Shown here piece by piece: positions 44,539 through 54,701 of a stretch of 64,000 nt of DNA. Positions within the stretch are counted from its first letter, which is position 1. Each line of letters starts with the position of its first letter. Under the pieces are notes generated by a model, which did no database searches, had not been told where the DNA came from, and saw nothing but the letters and a program-made list of their open reading frames with translations. The DNA is from Pedococcus cremeus (GTDB taxonomy: Bacteria; Actinomycetota; Actinomycetes; Actinomycetales; Dermatophilaceae), in NCBI RefSeq assembly GCF_900111375.1, contig NZ_FOHB01000003.1:434001-498000 (forward strand), given 5' to 3'. Both the position numbers and the translations under genes were made by a program.

Positions 44539-45708
44539 GTGAACCGTGCCCGCGTCGTGACCGCCCTCGTGGCCGGTGCCCTGGTGCTCTCGGCGTGCAC
44601 CGATGGGCGACGGGACCTGCCGGCCGCACCTGCCTCGTCCTCGACATCCGGCTCGGCGCGACCGGGCAGCTCCGCGCACGCGCTGGTGGCGCGGCCGCTC
44701 GTCATCGGGCACCGCGGTGCGGCCGGCTACCGGCCCGAGCACACGCTCGCCTCCTACGAGCTGGGCGCCCGGATGGGCGCCGACTTCATCGAGCCCGACC
44801 TCGTCTCGACCAAGGACCACGTGCTGGTCGCGCGGCACGAGAACGAGATCTCCGGCACCACCGACGTCGCCGAGCACCCGGAGTTCGCCGACCGGAAGAC
44901 CACCAAGACGATCGACGGCAAGGCGGTCACCGGCTGGTTCACCGAGGACTTCACCCTCGCCGAGCTGAGGACCCTGAGGGCGGTGGAGCGGCTGCCCGAC
45001 GTGCGGCCGGCCAACCGCGCCTACGACGGCCGGTGGCAGGTGCCGACCTTCGCGGAGATCCTGGCCCTGCGCGCCCGGCTGTCCAAGGAGCTGGGCCGCA
45101 CCGTCGGGGTGGTGCCCGAGCTGAAGCACCCGACCTACTTCCGCACCGTGGGGCTCCCGCTCGAACCGGTCCTCGTCGCGCAGGTGCGCAAGGCCGGCCT
45201 GGACTCCGCGACCGGCGGCCTGATGGTCCAGTGCTTCGAGCCGACCACCCTGAAGGCCCTGGACACGACCTTCCGGCTGAAGGCTCCGCTGCTGCTCCTG
45301 ACCCAGCCCAAGGGCGCCCCCTTCGACCTCGCGTCCTCAGGTGACCGCCGCTCGTACCGCGACCTGCTGACGCCGACGTCGCTGCGGTCGCTGGCAAAGT
45401 ACGTCAACGTGCTCGGCCCCGACAAGGCCCAGGTCATCGGCCGCCGACCCGACGGCACCCTCGGCGCCGCGACCACCCTGGTGTCGGACGCCCATGCCGT
45501 GGGCCTGGAGGTCATGCCCTACACCTTCCGCGCGGAGAACCAGTACCTGCCGAGCAACCTCCAGGTCGGCGCCGGGGCGCACGACAAGGGTCGTGCGGCG
45601 CAGGAGCAGGAGGCGTTCCTCGCGGCCGGGGTCGACGGCCTCTTCAGCGACCAGCCCGACGTGACGGTGAAGGCTCGCGCGGAGTTCATGAGCCGTCCAT
45701 CCTCCTGA
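44539..45708 (+). CDS. Lipoprotein glycerophosphodiester phosphodiesterase
   Basis: A 389-residue GDPD. The signal peptide ends in a lipobox (VAGALVLSAC), so the Cys should be lipidated and the enzyme anchored outside the membrane. Catalytic elements are IGHRGAAGYRPEHTLASY (HR-E motif), FIEPDLVSTKDHVLVARH (metal-binding Glu/Asp, general acid His) and a later GVVPELKHPTYF. It hydrolyses glycerophosphodiesters from phospholipid or teichoic acid turnover. Start: GTG after GGGGCCC. It is followed 38 bp later by a close paralogue, so the pair arose by recent tandem duplication. Confidence 0.93.
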   Translation: MNRARVVTALVAGALVLSACTDGRRDLPAAPASSSTSGSARPGSSAHALVARPLVIGHRGAAGYRPEHTLASYELGARMGADFIEPDLVSTKDHVLVARHENEISGTTDVAEHPEFADRKTTKTIDGKAVTGWFTEDFTLAELRTLRAVERLPDVRPANRAYDGRWQVPTFAEILALRARLSKELGRTVGVVPELKHPTYFRTVGLPLEPVLVAQVRKAGLDSATGGLMVQCFEPTTLKALDTTFRLKAPLLLLTQPKGAPFDLASSGDRRSYRDLLTPTSLRSLAKYVNVLGPDKAQVIGRRPDGTLGAATTLVSDAHAVGLEVMPYTFRAENQYLPSNLQVGAGAHDKGRAAQEQEAFLAAGVDGLFSDQPDVTVKARAEFMSRPSS

Positions 45709-45746
45709 GATGTGTGCGGGACAAAACGCCCATACCGTCACGCTGC

Positions 45747-46895
45747 ATGACAACCATCTCCAGGAAATCCACACTGCCGGCCCTGGTCCTCACCGGTCTC
45801 GTCACCGTCACCGCCCCCGCGCTGGTCTCCTCAGCGCCGTCGGCGGAGGCGTCGGCCCCCGCGGTCGCGCCGCTGCGCACCGACCGTCCCCTCGTCATCG
45901 GGCACCGTGGGGCTGCCGGCTACCGGCCCGAGCACACGCTCGCCTCCTACGAGCTCGCCGCCCGGATGGGTGCCGACTTCATCGAGCCGGACCTCGTCTC
46001 GACCAAGGACCACGTGCTGGTCACGCGGCACGAGAACGAGATCTCCGGCACCACCGACGTCGCCGAGCACCCCGAGTTCGCCGACCGGAAGACCACCAAG
46101 ACCGTCGATGGCAAGGCCGTCACCGGCTGGTTCACCGAGGACTTCACCCTCGCCGAGCTGAGGACGCTCCGCGCGACCGAGCGCCTCCCCGGGGTGCGGC
46201 AGGAGAACACCATCTACAACGGCCGCTACCAGGTGCCGACCTTCGACGAGGTGCTGCGGCTGCGCGACCGGCTCAGCCACGAGCTGCACCGCACGATCGG
46301 CGTCTACCCCGAGACCAAGCACCCGACGTACTTCCGCTCCATCGGCCTCGACCTCGAGACCCCCATGGTGGCGGCCGTGCGCCGCGCCCACCTCGACCGC
46401 GAGCAGGCGCCGATCTTCATCCAGTCCTTCGAGCTGACGAACCTGCTCGAGCTGCGCGAGAAGCAGCGCGTGCGTGCGCCGCTGGTGTTCCTCACGTCGG
46501 CCAAGGGACAGCCCTTCGACCTGACGGCCAAGGGGGACCCGCGCACCTACGCCGACCTGCTGACCGCCGGCAGCCTCAAGGACCTCTCCAAGGTCATCAA
46601 CGGCATCGGCCCGGACAAGAACCAGGTCATCCCGCGCAAGGCCGACGGCACGCTCGGCACGCCGACCAGCCTCGTCGCCGACGCCCACGCGGCCGGCCTG
46701 AAGGTGCACCCCTACACGTTCCGCAACGAGAACCAGTTCATGCCGGTCGAGTTCCGCAACGGCACCTCGCCCAACGACTACGGCAAGGCCATCAACGAGC
46801 AGGTCCGCTTCCTCCGGACCGGCATCGACGGCCTGTTCACCGACAACGCCGACACCGGCGTCGTCGCGCGCCAGGAGTACCTCGACACCAAGTGA
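45747..46895 (+). CDS. Secreted glycerophosphodiester phosphodiesterase (tandem paralogue)
   Basis: A 382-residue GDPD very like the preceding gene throughout the catalytic domain, including identical IGHRGAAGYRPEHTLASYEL. It has a Sec signal peptide (TLPALVLTGLVTVTAPALVS) that ends in AxA without a lipobox Cys, so it is secreted rather than lipid-anchored. The C-terminal quarter diverges more (FRNGTSPNDYGKAINEQVRF). The ATG reading MTTISRKSTLP is chosen over one 11 codons upstream. The pair thus supplies a membrane-tethered and a released version of the same activity. Confidence 0.93.
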   Translation: MTTISRKSTLPALVLTGLVTVTAPALVSSAPSAEASAPAVAPLRTDRPLVIGHRGAAGYRPEHTLASYELAARMGADFIEPDLVSTKDHVLVTRHENEISGTTDVAEHPEFADRKTTKTVDGKAVTGWFTEDFTLAELRTLRATERLPGVRQENTIYNGRYQVPTFDEVLRLRDRLSHELHRTIGVYPETKHPTYFRSIGLDLETPMVAAVRRAHLDREQAPIFIQSFELTNLLELREKQRVRAPLVFLTSAKGQPFDLTAKGDPRTYADLLTAGSLKDLSKVINGIGPDKNQVIPRKADGTLGTPTSLVADAHAAGLKVHPYTFRNENQFMPVEFRNGTSPNDYGKAINEQVRFLRTGIDGLFTDNADTGVVARQEYLDTK

Positions 46896-46923
46896 GCGGG
46901 CCGGTCCCGCTGGTCCGGCGCGG

Positions 46924-47838
46924 TCAGCCCTGCTGGCGCGTCGGACCGGCAGGGCCGGTGTGGTCGCGCTCGTCGCGCCACGAGTGCTCGGGCTCGTATC
47001 CCAGCACACGGCGAGCCTTGTCGATGGACAGCAGCGTCTCGTGCTCCCCGAGGTCGCCACGCACCTCGACGCCGGGGAAGACCTCGGCCATCAGGTCGAC
47101 GCTCGAGCGGCTCATCACGGTGTCGGCGTTGGCGATGACGAAGACGTCGGCCCCGGTGGCCTCGTGGTCCAGAGCCCGGCGCACCGCCTGGGCCCCGTCA
47201 CGGGCGTCGATGTAGCCCCACAGGTTCCACTTCCGCGCGTGCACGTCGTTGTCGAACTCCGGGAACCGTTGGTAGTCCTCGGGATCCATCACGTTGGAGA
47301 AGCGCAGCCCGAACATCTTCAGCCGCGGGTCCCACCGGCAGAACTGCCGCGCCATCTCCTCCTCGAGCGTCTTGCCCAGGGAGTAGGTCGACTCCGGTCG
47401 CGGCGTGTACTCCTCGTCGACCGGCGCGTACGGCGGCGGGGTGTCGAACGGCAGGCCGAGCACGGTCTCGCTCGAGGCCCACACGACGTTGCGGATGCCG
47501 GCGGCCCGACACGCCGCGAAGACGTTGTAGGTGGACGGCACGTTGTTGGCGAAGGTCGCGGCGTTCGGCACCAGGCCCGGCGCGCGGATCGCCGCGAGGT
47601 GCACGACCGCCTCGACGGGACCGTGCTCGTCGACACCGCCGCTCAGCGCCGCCAGCACCTGGCCGTAGTCGGTGAGGTCGACGGCCAGGAACTCGCCGTC
47701 GTCGTCAGGAGTGCGGCGGTCGAGGGCGAGGACGTCCCAGCCGCTCTCGCGCAGGTGGCGCACCACGGCGCGTCCGAGCTGTCCGGCGGCGCCGGTCACG
47801 GCCACGCGCCGCCGCTGGTCGGGGGAGGGGGTCGACAT
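46924..47838 (-). CDS. NAD(P)-dependent epimerase/dehydratase (extended SDR)
   Basis: A 304-residue extended short-chain dehydrogenase. The Rossmann motif is RVAVTGAAGQLGRAVVRHL; the active-site Tyr-Lys is in RPESTYSLGKTLEEEMARQF, with Ser in VVWASSETVLGLP. It belongs to the family of nucleotide-sugar epimerases and uronate dehydrogenases, but the substrate cannot be set. Start: ATG reading MSTPSPDQ, nine bases after GGGAGG. It follows aceE on the same strand, separated by a terminator hairpin. Confidence 0.88.
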   Translation of the reverse strand: MSTPSPDQRRRVAVTGAAGQLGRAVVRHLRESGWDVLALDRRTPDDDGEFLAVDLTDYGQVLAALSGGVDEHGPVEAVVHLAAIRAPGLVPNAATFANNVPSTYNVFAACRAAGIRNVVWASSETVLGLPFDTPPPYAPVDEEYTPRPESTYSLGKTLEEEMARQFCRWDPRLKMFGLRFSNVMDPEDYQRFPEFDNDVHARKWNLWGYIDARDGAQAVRRALDHEATGADVFVIANADTVMSRSSVDLMAEVFPGVEVRGDLGEHETLLSIDKARRVLGYEPEHSWRDERDHTGPAGPTRQQG

Positions 47839-47959
47839 GCGTCCCATCCTCCCGGGCGTCAGCAGGGAGGGCGCGGTGAGGGGCCGGTGTTCGGACCTCG
47901 TCGATGCTGTCGAACCTTCGATCGCTCGGGCGAGAACCGCACACCCGAACCGCAGGAAC

Positions 47960-47995
47960 AGGTATGCCGCCCGCTCGGGTGAGCGGGCGGCATAC
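47960..47995 (-). terminator. Strong hairpin downstream of aceE
   Basis: A perfect 16-bp stem (GGTATGCCGCCCGCTC against GAGCGGGCGGCATACC) with a GGGT loop, 22 bp after the aceE stop. There is no T run, as is usual for actinobacterial terminators. It includes the heptamer GTATGCC in both arms. Confidence 0.75.
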
Positions 47996-48016
47996 CCAGG
48001 CGTGCGGTGACGTCGG

Positions 48017-50782
48017 TCAGGCGTCGCCCCCGGCGGTGCCGGAGGTGCCGGCGGTGACGTCGAGCAGCCGGTAGCGCGCCGCCGCCTCGCGGGGCAGGTG
48101 GGCGTCGATCTCACCGCGGGCGGCGAGCATCTGCAGCGCCCGCACCGCGACCGAGGGGCCGTCGATGTGGAAGAAGCGGCGAGCGGCCGGGCGGGTGTCG
48201 GAGAAGCCGAAGCCGTCGGCGCCCAGGGAGGCGAAGTCGGTCGGCACCCACGGCTGGATCTGGTCCTGCACCTGGCGCATGTAGTCGGAGACCGCGACGA
48301 CGGGGCCGCGGGTCTCGCGCAGGCGACGGGTGACGTAGGGAACCGGTGCCTCCTGCTCGGGGTACAGGAACTTCTGCTCGTCGCAGCGCAGGCCGTCGCG
48401 ACGCAGCTCGTTCCACGAGGTCACCGACCAGACGTCGGCGACGACGCCCCAGTCGTTGCGCAGCAGCTCCTGGGCCTCGAGCACCCACGGCACGCCGACG
48501 CCCGAGGCGAGCAGCTGCACGCGCGGCGGCCTCTCGCCCAGGCCCTCGCTGTTGCCCGGCGCGTAGAGGTGCATGCCCTTGAGGATGCCCTCGCGGTCGA
48601 CGTGCTCCGGCTCCGCCGGCTGCGACATCGGCTCGTTGTAGACCGTCATGTAGTAGATGACGTTCTCCGGGTCCTCACCGAACATGCGCCGCAGGCCGTC
48701 CTCCATGATGTGGGCGATCTCGAACGCGAACGCCGGGTCGTAGGCGACGACCGCGGGGTTGGTCGCGGCGAGGATCGGGCTGTGGCCGTCGGCGTGCTGC
48801 AGGCCCTCACCCGTCAGGGTGGTGCGGCCCGCCGTCGCGCCGATGAGGAAGCCGCGGGTCATCTGGTCGGCGGCCGCCCAGATGGAGTCGCCGGTGCGCT
48901 GGAAGCCGAACATCGAGTAGAAGATGTAGATCGGCACCATCGGCTCGCCGTGCGTCGCGTACGACGTGCCGGCCGCGGTGAACGCGGCCACCGAGCCGGC
49001 CTCGTTGATGCCGAGGTGCAGGATCTGGCCCTGCTCGGACTCCTTGTAGGCCAGCATCAGCTCGGCGTCGACCGACGTGTAGTGCTGCCCGTGCGGGTTG
49101 TAGATCTTGATCGTCGGGAAGAACGAGTCCATGCCGAACGTGCGCGCCTCGTCCGGGATGATCGGCACGACGCGCTTGCCGAACTCCTTGTCGCGCATGA
49201 GCTCCTTGAGCAGGCGCACAAAGGCCATCGTCGTGGCGACCTGCTGCTTGCCCGTGCCCTTCTTCACGACCGCGTAGGACTCGTGCGACGGCAGCTCGAG
49301 CGGCTTGTGGTCGACGACGCGCTTGGGGAGGGAGCCGCCGAGCTTCTGGCGCTGCTCCTTCATGTACTGCAGCGTCGGGTCGTCCTCGCCCGGGTGGAAG
49401 TACGGCGGGCGGTACGGGTCGGCCTCGAGCTGCTCGTCGCTGATCGGCAGCTTCAGGCTGTCGCGCAGCCCCTTGAGGTCGTCGAGGGTCAGCTTCTTCA
49501 TCTGGTGCGTCGCGTTGCGGCCGGCGAAGTGGCTGCCCAGGCCGTAGCCCTTGATGGTCTTGGCGAGGATGACGGTCGGCTGGCCGGTGTGCTCCATCGC
49601 AGCCTTGTAGGCGGCGTAGACCTTGTGGTAGTCGTGCCCGCCGCGCTTGAGCTTCCACCAGACGTCGTCGTCGCTCCAGTCCTGGACCATCGCACGGGTG
49701 CGCGGGTCGCGGCCGAAGAAGTTCTCGCGCACGTAGGCGCCGTCGTTGGCCCGGAACGTCTGGTAGTCGCCGTCGCTCGTCTGGTTCATGATGTTGACGA
49801 GCGCGCCGTCGCGGTCCGCCGCGAGCAGCGGGTCCCAGCCGCGGCCCCAGACGACCTTGATGACGTTCCAGCCCGCACCGCGGAAGAACGACTCCAGCTC
49901 CTGGATGATCTTGCCGTTGCCGCGCACCGGGCCGTCGAGCCGCTGCAGGTTGCAGTTGATGACGAAGGTGAGGTTGTCGAGCTCCTCGCCGGCAGCCAGC
50001 TGCAGCAGGCCACGCGACTCCGGCTCGTCCATCTCGCCGTCACCGAGGAACGCCCAGACGTGCTGCTGGCTGGTGTCCTTGATGCCGCGGTGCTGCAGGT
50101 ACTTGTTGAACTGCGCCTGGTAGATCGCGTTCATCGGGCCGATGCCCATCGAGACCGTGGGGAACTCCCAGAAGTCCGGCATCAGGCGCGGGTGCGGGTA
50201 CGACGGCAGCGCGAGCGGCTTGCCGTCGACGAGGTGGCTCTTCTCCTGGCGGAAGCCGTCGAGCTGCTCCTCGGAGAGCCGGCCCTCGAGGAAGGCACGG
50301 GCGTACATGCCGGGGGAGGCATGGCCCTGGAAGAAGATCTGGTCGCCGCCGCCCTCGTGGTCCTTGCCGCGCCAGAAGTGGTTGAAGCCCACCTCGTACA
50401 GCGTGGCGGCCGAGGCGTAGGTGGAGATGTGGCCACCGACGGAGATGTCGGGACGCTGGGCGCGGTGCACCATGACCGCGGCGTTCCAGCGGAGCCAGGC
50501 GCGGTAGCGCCGCTCGACCTCCTCGTCGCCGGGGAACCAGGGCTCACGCTCCGGCGGGATCGTGTTGATGTAGTCGGTGGCCGTCAGCGACGGGACGCCG
50601 AGCTGCTTCTCCCGCGCACGCTGGATGAGCTTGAGCATGAGGTAGCGCGCGCGGGTCCGGCCGCCCTCCTCGATGGCCCCGTCGAGCGAGTCGAGCCACT
50701 CCTGGGTCTCGTCGGGGTCGATGTCCGGCAGCTGGCTGGGCAGGCCGTTCAGGATGGGTCCGGCCTGATCGCGTGCGGCCAC
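48017..50782 (-). CDS. aceE: Pyruvate dehydrogenase E1 component, homodimeric type
   Basis: A 921-residue AceE. The ThDP-binding motif is [20 protein letters not shown] followed by [35 protein letters not shown] is a highly conserved N-terminal segment, and the C-terminal third carries the transketolase-like domain. It decarboxylates pyruvate and acetylates lipoyl E2. The start is the GTG nine bases after AAAGGA; a longer frame begins in the leader but lacks a ribosome site. In actinobacteria aceE often lies near DUF3052 and FAS II, as here, linking acetyl-CoA supply to lipid synthesis. Confidence 0.96.
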   Translation of the reverse strand: MAARDQAGPILNGLPSQLPDIDPDETQEWLDSLDGAIEEGGRTRARYLMLKLIQRAREKQLGVPSLTATDYINTIPPEREPWFPGDEEVERRYRAWLRWNAAVMVHRAQRPDISVGGHISTYASAATLYEVGFNHFWRGKDHEGGGDQIFFQGHASPGMYARAFLEGRLSEEQLDGFRQEKSHLVDGKPLALPSYPHPRLMPDFWEFPTVSMGIGPMNAIYQAQFNKYLQHRGIKDTSQQHVWAFLGDGEMDEPESRGLLQLAAGEELDNLTFVINCNLQRLDGPVRGNGKIIQELESFFRGAGWNVIKVVWGRGWDPLLAADRDGALVNIMNQTSDGDYQTFRANDGAYVRENFFGRDPRTRAMVQDWSDDDVWWKLKRGGHDYHKVYAAYKAAMEHTGQPTVILAKTIKGYGLGSHFAGRNATHQMKKLTLDDLKGLRDSLKLPISDEQLEADPYRPPYFHPGEDDPTLQYMKEQRQKLGGSLPKRVVDHKPLELPSHESYAVVKKGTGKQQVATTMAFVRLLKELMRDKEFGKRVVPIIPDEARTFGMDSFFPTIKIYNPHGQHYTSVDAELMLAYKESEQGQILHLGINEAGSVAAFTAAGTSYATHGEPMVPIYIFYSMFGFQRTGDSIWAAADQMTRGFLIGATAGRTTLTGEGLQHADGHSPILAATNPAVVAYDPAFAFEIAHIMEDGLRRMFGEDPENVIYYMTVYNEPMSQPAEPEHVDREGILKGMHLYAPGNSEGLGERPPRVQLLASGVGVPWVLEAQELLRNDWGVVADVWSVTSWNELRRDGLRCDEQKFLYPEQEAPVPYVTRRLRETRGPVVAVSDYMRQVQDQIQPWVPTDFASLGADGFGFSDTRPAARRFFHIDGPSVAVRALQMLAARGEIDAHLPREAAARYRLLDVTAGTSGTAGGDA

Positions 50783-51007
50783 GTCGTCGGTCCTTTCTCG
50801 GGCGTCGGCCGCTGGTGTGCCGGCGGCCACCAACATCTTCCCCCCAAAGGAGGTGCACGTCACAACCAGGGTCGACTACCGGCCGGTATGCGGACCAGGC
50901 GTGCTGGTACCCGCCGTTCGCGGTCCGGGCGAAGGGTCTGAAACCGGTGCGATCCGGCGTGACGGATTGGCGAGCGGACGGTTCGTTTCGGAATACTTGT
51001 CCGCCGT

Positions 51008-53233
51008 ATGCCATCCGCCACGCCGACCCGACCCGAGCCGGCGCCTCCGCTGACGAGGCGCCAACGACGCAACCGCTTCCGCGGCGACATCGAGGGGATG
51101 CGGGCCATCGCGGTCCTCCTGGTCGTCGCGTTCCACGCGGGGGTGAAGGCGGTCAGCGGAGGCTTCGTCGGCGTCGACGTGTTCTTCGTCCTCTCCGGGT
51201 TCCTCATCACCGGCCTGCTGGTCGACGAGATCGCGCGCACCGGCACGATCCTGCTGGCGGACTTCTACGCCAGGCGGGTGCGCCGGCTGCTGCCGCTGTC
51301 GACCCTGGTGCTGGCGGCGACGGCCGTGGCCTCCTTCCTGCTCGTCCCACCGATCGACCGCAAGGGCATCGCCGCCGACCTGGCCGGCGCGGCCCTGTGG
51401 GGTGCGAACTGGCGCTTCGCGGCGGAGTCGACGCAGTACATGGCCGACACCGACAAGAGCCCGGTGCTGCACTACTGGTCGCTCAGCGTCGAGGAGCAGT
51501 TCTACGTCGTGTGGCCGCTGTTGCTGCTCCTGCTCGTGGGCAGCTCCGGGCTGGCGCTCCGGGCGTGGGACGTCGCCTTCCGTCGCATGGCGCTGGCGCT
51601 GGCGGTGCTCGTCGTCGGCTCGCTGGTCGTGTCGTGGCAGCTGACCGCCTCGGGAAGCCCGTTCGCCTACTTCGGCCTGCACACCCGCGCCTGGGAGCTG
51701 GGCATCGGCGCCGCGCTGGCGCTGGCCCGTCCCGCGCTCGGTCGGATGACCCGTCGCGCCGCCCACGCCGCTGCCCTGACCGGGCTGGCGATGGTGGTCG
51801 GGTCGGCGCTGCTCATGGACGAGTCGACGCCGTTCCCCGGCACCGCGGCGCTCCTCCCGGTGCTCGGCGCCGCCTTCCTCGTCGGGGCCGGGACCCGGGC
51901 GCCGGACGAGGGCGTCTCCCGCGCGCTCGGGCACCCGGTGCTGCGCTACATCGGCCGGGTCTCCTACGCGTGGTACCTGTGGCACTGGCCCGTGCTGGTG
52001 CTCGCCAACACCCGCTTCGGGCAGGTGCCCGCGGGGTCCGACACGGGTGAGGCCACTGCCGCGCACGCCTCCTGGCCGGTCGTGCTCGCTGCGGTCGCCC
52101 TGTCGTTCGCCCTGGCCGTCGCCAGCCACTACGTCGTGGAGCAGCCGCTGCGGCACGCCGGCTTCCTCAAGTCGGGACGGGGACGCTCACTGCGCCTCGG
52201 TGGAGCGCTCATCGGCGTCTCCCTGGTGTCGAGCTGTGCGCTCATGGTCGGTGGATCGTCCTCGGCCGAGCAGGACGCCGTCTCGGCGCCGCAGGCCGCC
52301 GGTGCCCCGGCTGCACCGCCCGCCCCGGCACCATCGCCCGCCGCGGGCGAGGAGCCGGGCGAGGAGCCGGGCGAGGAGCCGGGCGAGGCGCCGGCCGAGC
52401 GGAAGCCGGCCGGGCCTGTCACGCCCGCCGAGGCACGGGACGACCGTCCTCGCGACGGCAGCGACTGCTACGTCTCCTACGACAGCACCAGCGTGCCGCC
52501 GGCCGACCAGTGCCGGTTCGGCCGCGCGAAGGGCGCCAAGCGCACCATCGCCCTCGTCGGCGACTCCCACGCCATGCAGTGGCGACCGGCGCTGGAGCGG
52601 GCCGCCAAGGAGCGCGGCTGGACCATCTACCTCTTCGCGAAGAGCTCGTGCACCGTCAGCGACGCTCCCGTCTGGCTCAAGCAGAACAAGGCGCCGTACG
52701 ACACCTGCGGCCAGTGGCGCGACAAGGTGCTCGACCGGGTCGCCGGCATCAAGGGCCTCGACGCCGTGGTCATCGGCCGGTGGATGGACTACCGCACCCT
52801 CGCCCTGCAGGCCGACGGCTCGCAGAGCACCCCTGAGAACATCGGGCCGCTCTGGACGGAGGCCTCGAAGCGCTCGTTCGCGAAGATGGCCAAGGCCACC
52901 AAGCGGATCGTCGTCATGAAGGACGTGCCGCGTCCCGCAGCCGATGTCCCCTCGTGCCTGTCGCAGCACCCGGACGACGTGGATCGATGCGGCTTCGACC
53001 GCGACCAGGGCACCGGCCTCGACGCCGCCCTCGTCAAGGCCGAGAAGGCGGCCGCCCCCAAGGCGGTGTGCTTCGTCGACGTCACCGACGTGATGTGCCC
53101 CGCGAAGCGCTGCCAGGTCGTGACGGCGCAGGGGCAGATCATGTTCCGCGACACCCACCACCTCACCGCCGGATACAGCGAGTCCCTGTGGAAGGTGGTC
53201 TCCGACCGGATCGACAAGGCCATCCGCAGCTGA
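51008..53233 (+). CDS. OatA-like membrane acyltransferase with SGNH domain
   Basis: A 741-residue acyltransferase-3/SGNH fusion. The first ~390 residues form ten membrane helices with the conserved GDIEGMRAIAVLLVVAFHAG (His near the active site) and HYWSLSVEEQFYVVWPL. A linker with EEPGEEPGEEPG repeats follows. The extracellular SGNH domain has the nucleophile in TIALVGDSHAMQWRPAL and the catalytic Asp-His in FRDTHHLTAGYSESL. Such proteins move acetyl groups across the membrane and attach them to peptidoglycan or cell-wall glycans. The ATG is the first in frame; the 225-bp divergent region with aceE holds its promoter. Confidence 0.92.
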   Translation: MPSATPTRPEPAPPLTRRQRRNRFRGDIEGMRAIAVLLVVAFHAGVKAVSGGFVGVDVFFVLSGFLITGLLVDEIARTGTILLADFYARRVRRLLPLSTLVLAATAVASFLLVPPIDRKGIAADLAGAALWGANWRFAAESTQYMADTDKSPVLHYWSLSVEEQFYVVWPLLLLLLVGSSGLALRAWDVAFRRMALALAVLVVGSLVVSWQLTASGSPFAYFGLHTRAWELGIGAALALARPALGRMTRRAAHAAALTGLAMVVGSALLMDESTPFPGTAALLPVLGAAFLVGAGTRAPDEGVSRALGHPVLRYIGRVSYAWYLWHWPVLVLANTRFGQVPAGSDTGEATAAHASWPVVLAAVALSFALAVASHYVVEQPLRHAGFLKSGRGRSLRLGGALIGVSLVSSCALMVGGSSSAEQDAVSAPQAAGAPAAPPAPAPSPAAGEEPGEEPGEEPGEAPAERKPAGPVTPAEARDDRPRDGSDCYVSYDSTSVPPADQCRFGRAKGAKRTIALVGDSHAMQWRPALERAAKERGWTIYLFAKSSCTVSDAPVWLKQNKAPYDTCGQWRDKVLDRVAGIKGLDAVVIGRWMDYRTLALQADGSQSTPENIGPLWTEASKRSFAKMAKATKRIVVMKDVPRPAADVPSCLSQHPDDVDRCGFDRDQGTGLDAALVKAEKAAAPKAVCFVDVTDVMCPAKRCQVVTAQGQIMFRDTHHLTAGYSESLWKVVSDRIDKAIRS

Positions 53234-53293
53234 CGCGTCGCACCTCGGGCTGACGACACACCGCCGCCGCTGGGTCGCTGCGCCCAGGCCGGC

Positions 53294-54145
53294 TCACAGC
53301 CCCAGGCGGTGGCCCCCGGCGTAGACCGTCAGGCGCGGCGGCCGCACGAAGCCGACCAGCGTCATCCCGGACTCCTGCGCGAGGTCGACCGCCAGTGACG
53401 ACGGGGCCGACACCGAGGCCAGCACCGGGATGCCGGCCATGACGGCCTTCTGGGTCAGCTCGAAGCTGGCGCGCCCGCTCACCACCAGCACGTGGCCGGC
53501 GAGCGGCAGCAGCCCCTCGCGTCCCGCCCAGCCGACGACCTTGTCGACCGCGTTGTGGCGGCCGACGTCCTCGCGCACCGCCAGCAGCTCGCCGTCGGCG
53601 GTGAAGAGGCCCGCGGCGTGCAGGCCGCCGGTGCGGTCGAAGACCTTCTGCTGCGCCCGCAGGGCGTCGGGCAACCCCGCCACGACGTCAGGTGAGAGGC
53701 GCACCGGGTCGTCCGTCACGGCATACCGGCTCTTGGTGGTGATGGCGTCGATGCTCGTCTTGCCGCACACCCCGCAGGCGCTGCTGGTGTAGCTGCCCGC
53801 ACGCTCGGAGCGCGAGGTGTCGACGACCGTGCCGGGCGCCAGGGTGATGTCGACGACGTTGAAGGTGGGAGAGCCGGTCTCGTCCTCGTCGAGGCAGTGC
53901 ATGGCGTGGTGCACCGCGTCGGCGCCGGGCACGACCCCCTCGGTGAGCAGGTAGCCGATGGCGAGGTCGAAGTCGTCGCCCGGGGTGCGCATGGTGACGT
54001 AGATCGAGTCGCCGCCGACGCGGATCTCGAGCGGCTCCTCCACCGCGAGGGTGTCCGGGCGGCTCGACACGACAGGGCTGCCCGGGTCCTCGACGACGAC
54101 CCGGGTGCTCGGCACTCGCCTCGTGACACGCCCCACGACACGCAC
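53294..54145 (-). CDS. fdhD: FdhD sulfurtransferase for formate dehydrogenase
   Basis: A 283-residue FdhD. It shows the CxxC loop (TSSACGVCGKTSIDAI) that transfers sulfur from IscS to the molybdenum cofactor, plus the conserved EEPLEIRVGGDSIYVTMRTP and TGGLHAAGLFTADGELLAVR with EDVGRHNAVDKVVG. It should activate a molybdenum formate dehydrogenase encoded elsewhere. The start is uncertain: GTG reading VRVVGRVTRRVP is chosen, and an ATG 10 codons upstream overlaps the start of the divergent PH-domain gene. Confidence 0.94.
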   Translation of the reverse strand: MRVVGRVTRRVPSTRVVVEDPGSPVVSSRPDTLAVEEPLEIRVGGDSIYVTMRTPGDDFDLAIGYLLTEGVVPGADAVHHAMHCLDEDETGSPTFNVVDITLAPGTVVDTSRSERAGSYTSSACGVCGKTSIDAITTKSRYAVTDDPVRLSPDVVAGLPDALRAQQKVFDRTGGLHAAGLFTADGELLAVREDVGRHNAVDKVVGWAGREGLLPLAGHVLVVSGRASFELTQKAVMAGIPVLASVSAPSSLAVDLAQESGMTLVGFVRPPRLTVYAGGHRLGL

Positions 54146-54191
54146 TGTATGCCGTGTGTGCCGCCGGGGCGCCATGGCCGACACTGGAGCG

Positions 54192-54701
54192 GTGACGAGC
54201 GAGCAGGGGTGGGAGCCGGTGGCGCTGTACGGCGGCCAAGGGCCGCAGTGGCGCGGGGTGTCGCCGCGCCTGGCGACGGCCCGGTCGATCATCGTCTCGG
54301 CGGTGTGCGCAGCGCTCGTGCTGGCCGCCGTGGCGCTCTGGGGCCTGCTCTCGTCTCCGTGGCCGCTGGTCGCCGCCGTGGTGGTGGTCGGGGCCTGGCT
54401 GTGGCTGCTGTGGCTGGTGCGCCGGCAGGTCGCAGCGATCAGCTGGTCCGAGCAGGCGGAGGAGCTGGTGGTCCGGCGCGGCCGGCTGCGCCGCACCCTG
54501 GTGAGCGTGCCCTACGGTCGCCTCCAGCTCGCGGACATGCAGTCGGGTCCACTTGCCCGGCACTTCGGGCTCGCCAGCGTGCAGATCCACACCGCGTCGC
54601 CGCACAGCGGCGGCAGCATCCCGGGGCTGCCGGTGGCCGAGGCGGAGGCGCTGCGGGCCCGGCTGACCGAGCGCGGCGAGTCGCAACGGGCCGGTCTGTG
54701 A
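54192..54701 (+). CDS. Bacterial PH-domain (YdbS-like) membrane protein
   Basis: A 169-residue protein with two membrane helices (IIVSAVCAALVLAAVALWGL and WPLVAAVVVVGAWLWLLWLV). A bPH_2 domain follows, containing SWSEQAEELVVRRGRLRRTL and VPYGRLQLADMQSGPLARHF. It matches the YdbS family. The GTG with GGAG upstream is preferred; an ATG six codons earlier is possible. Its stop overlaps the start of the larger YdbT-like gene (GTGA), so the two proteins likely act as a unit in the membrane. Function is not established. Confidence 0.85.
   Translation: MTSEQGWEPVALYGGQGPQWRGVSPRLATARSIIVSAVCAALVLAAVALWGLLSSPWPLVAAVVVVGAWLWLLWLVRRQVAAISWSEQAEELVVRRGRLRRTLVSVPYGRLQLADMQSGPLARHFGLASVQIHTASPHSGGSIPGLPVAEAEALRARLTERGESQRAGL

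Noticed and set aside
48098-50941. 947-codon open frame opposite aceE
   Set aside because: Antisense shadow produced by high GC at third positions; the aceE reading on the minus strand has conserved motifs throughout and the opposite frame has none.
52350-52396. Tandem repeat as a mobile or regulatory element
   Set aside because: It is an in-frame 12-bp repeat encoding EEPG units in a linker of the acyltransferase.
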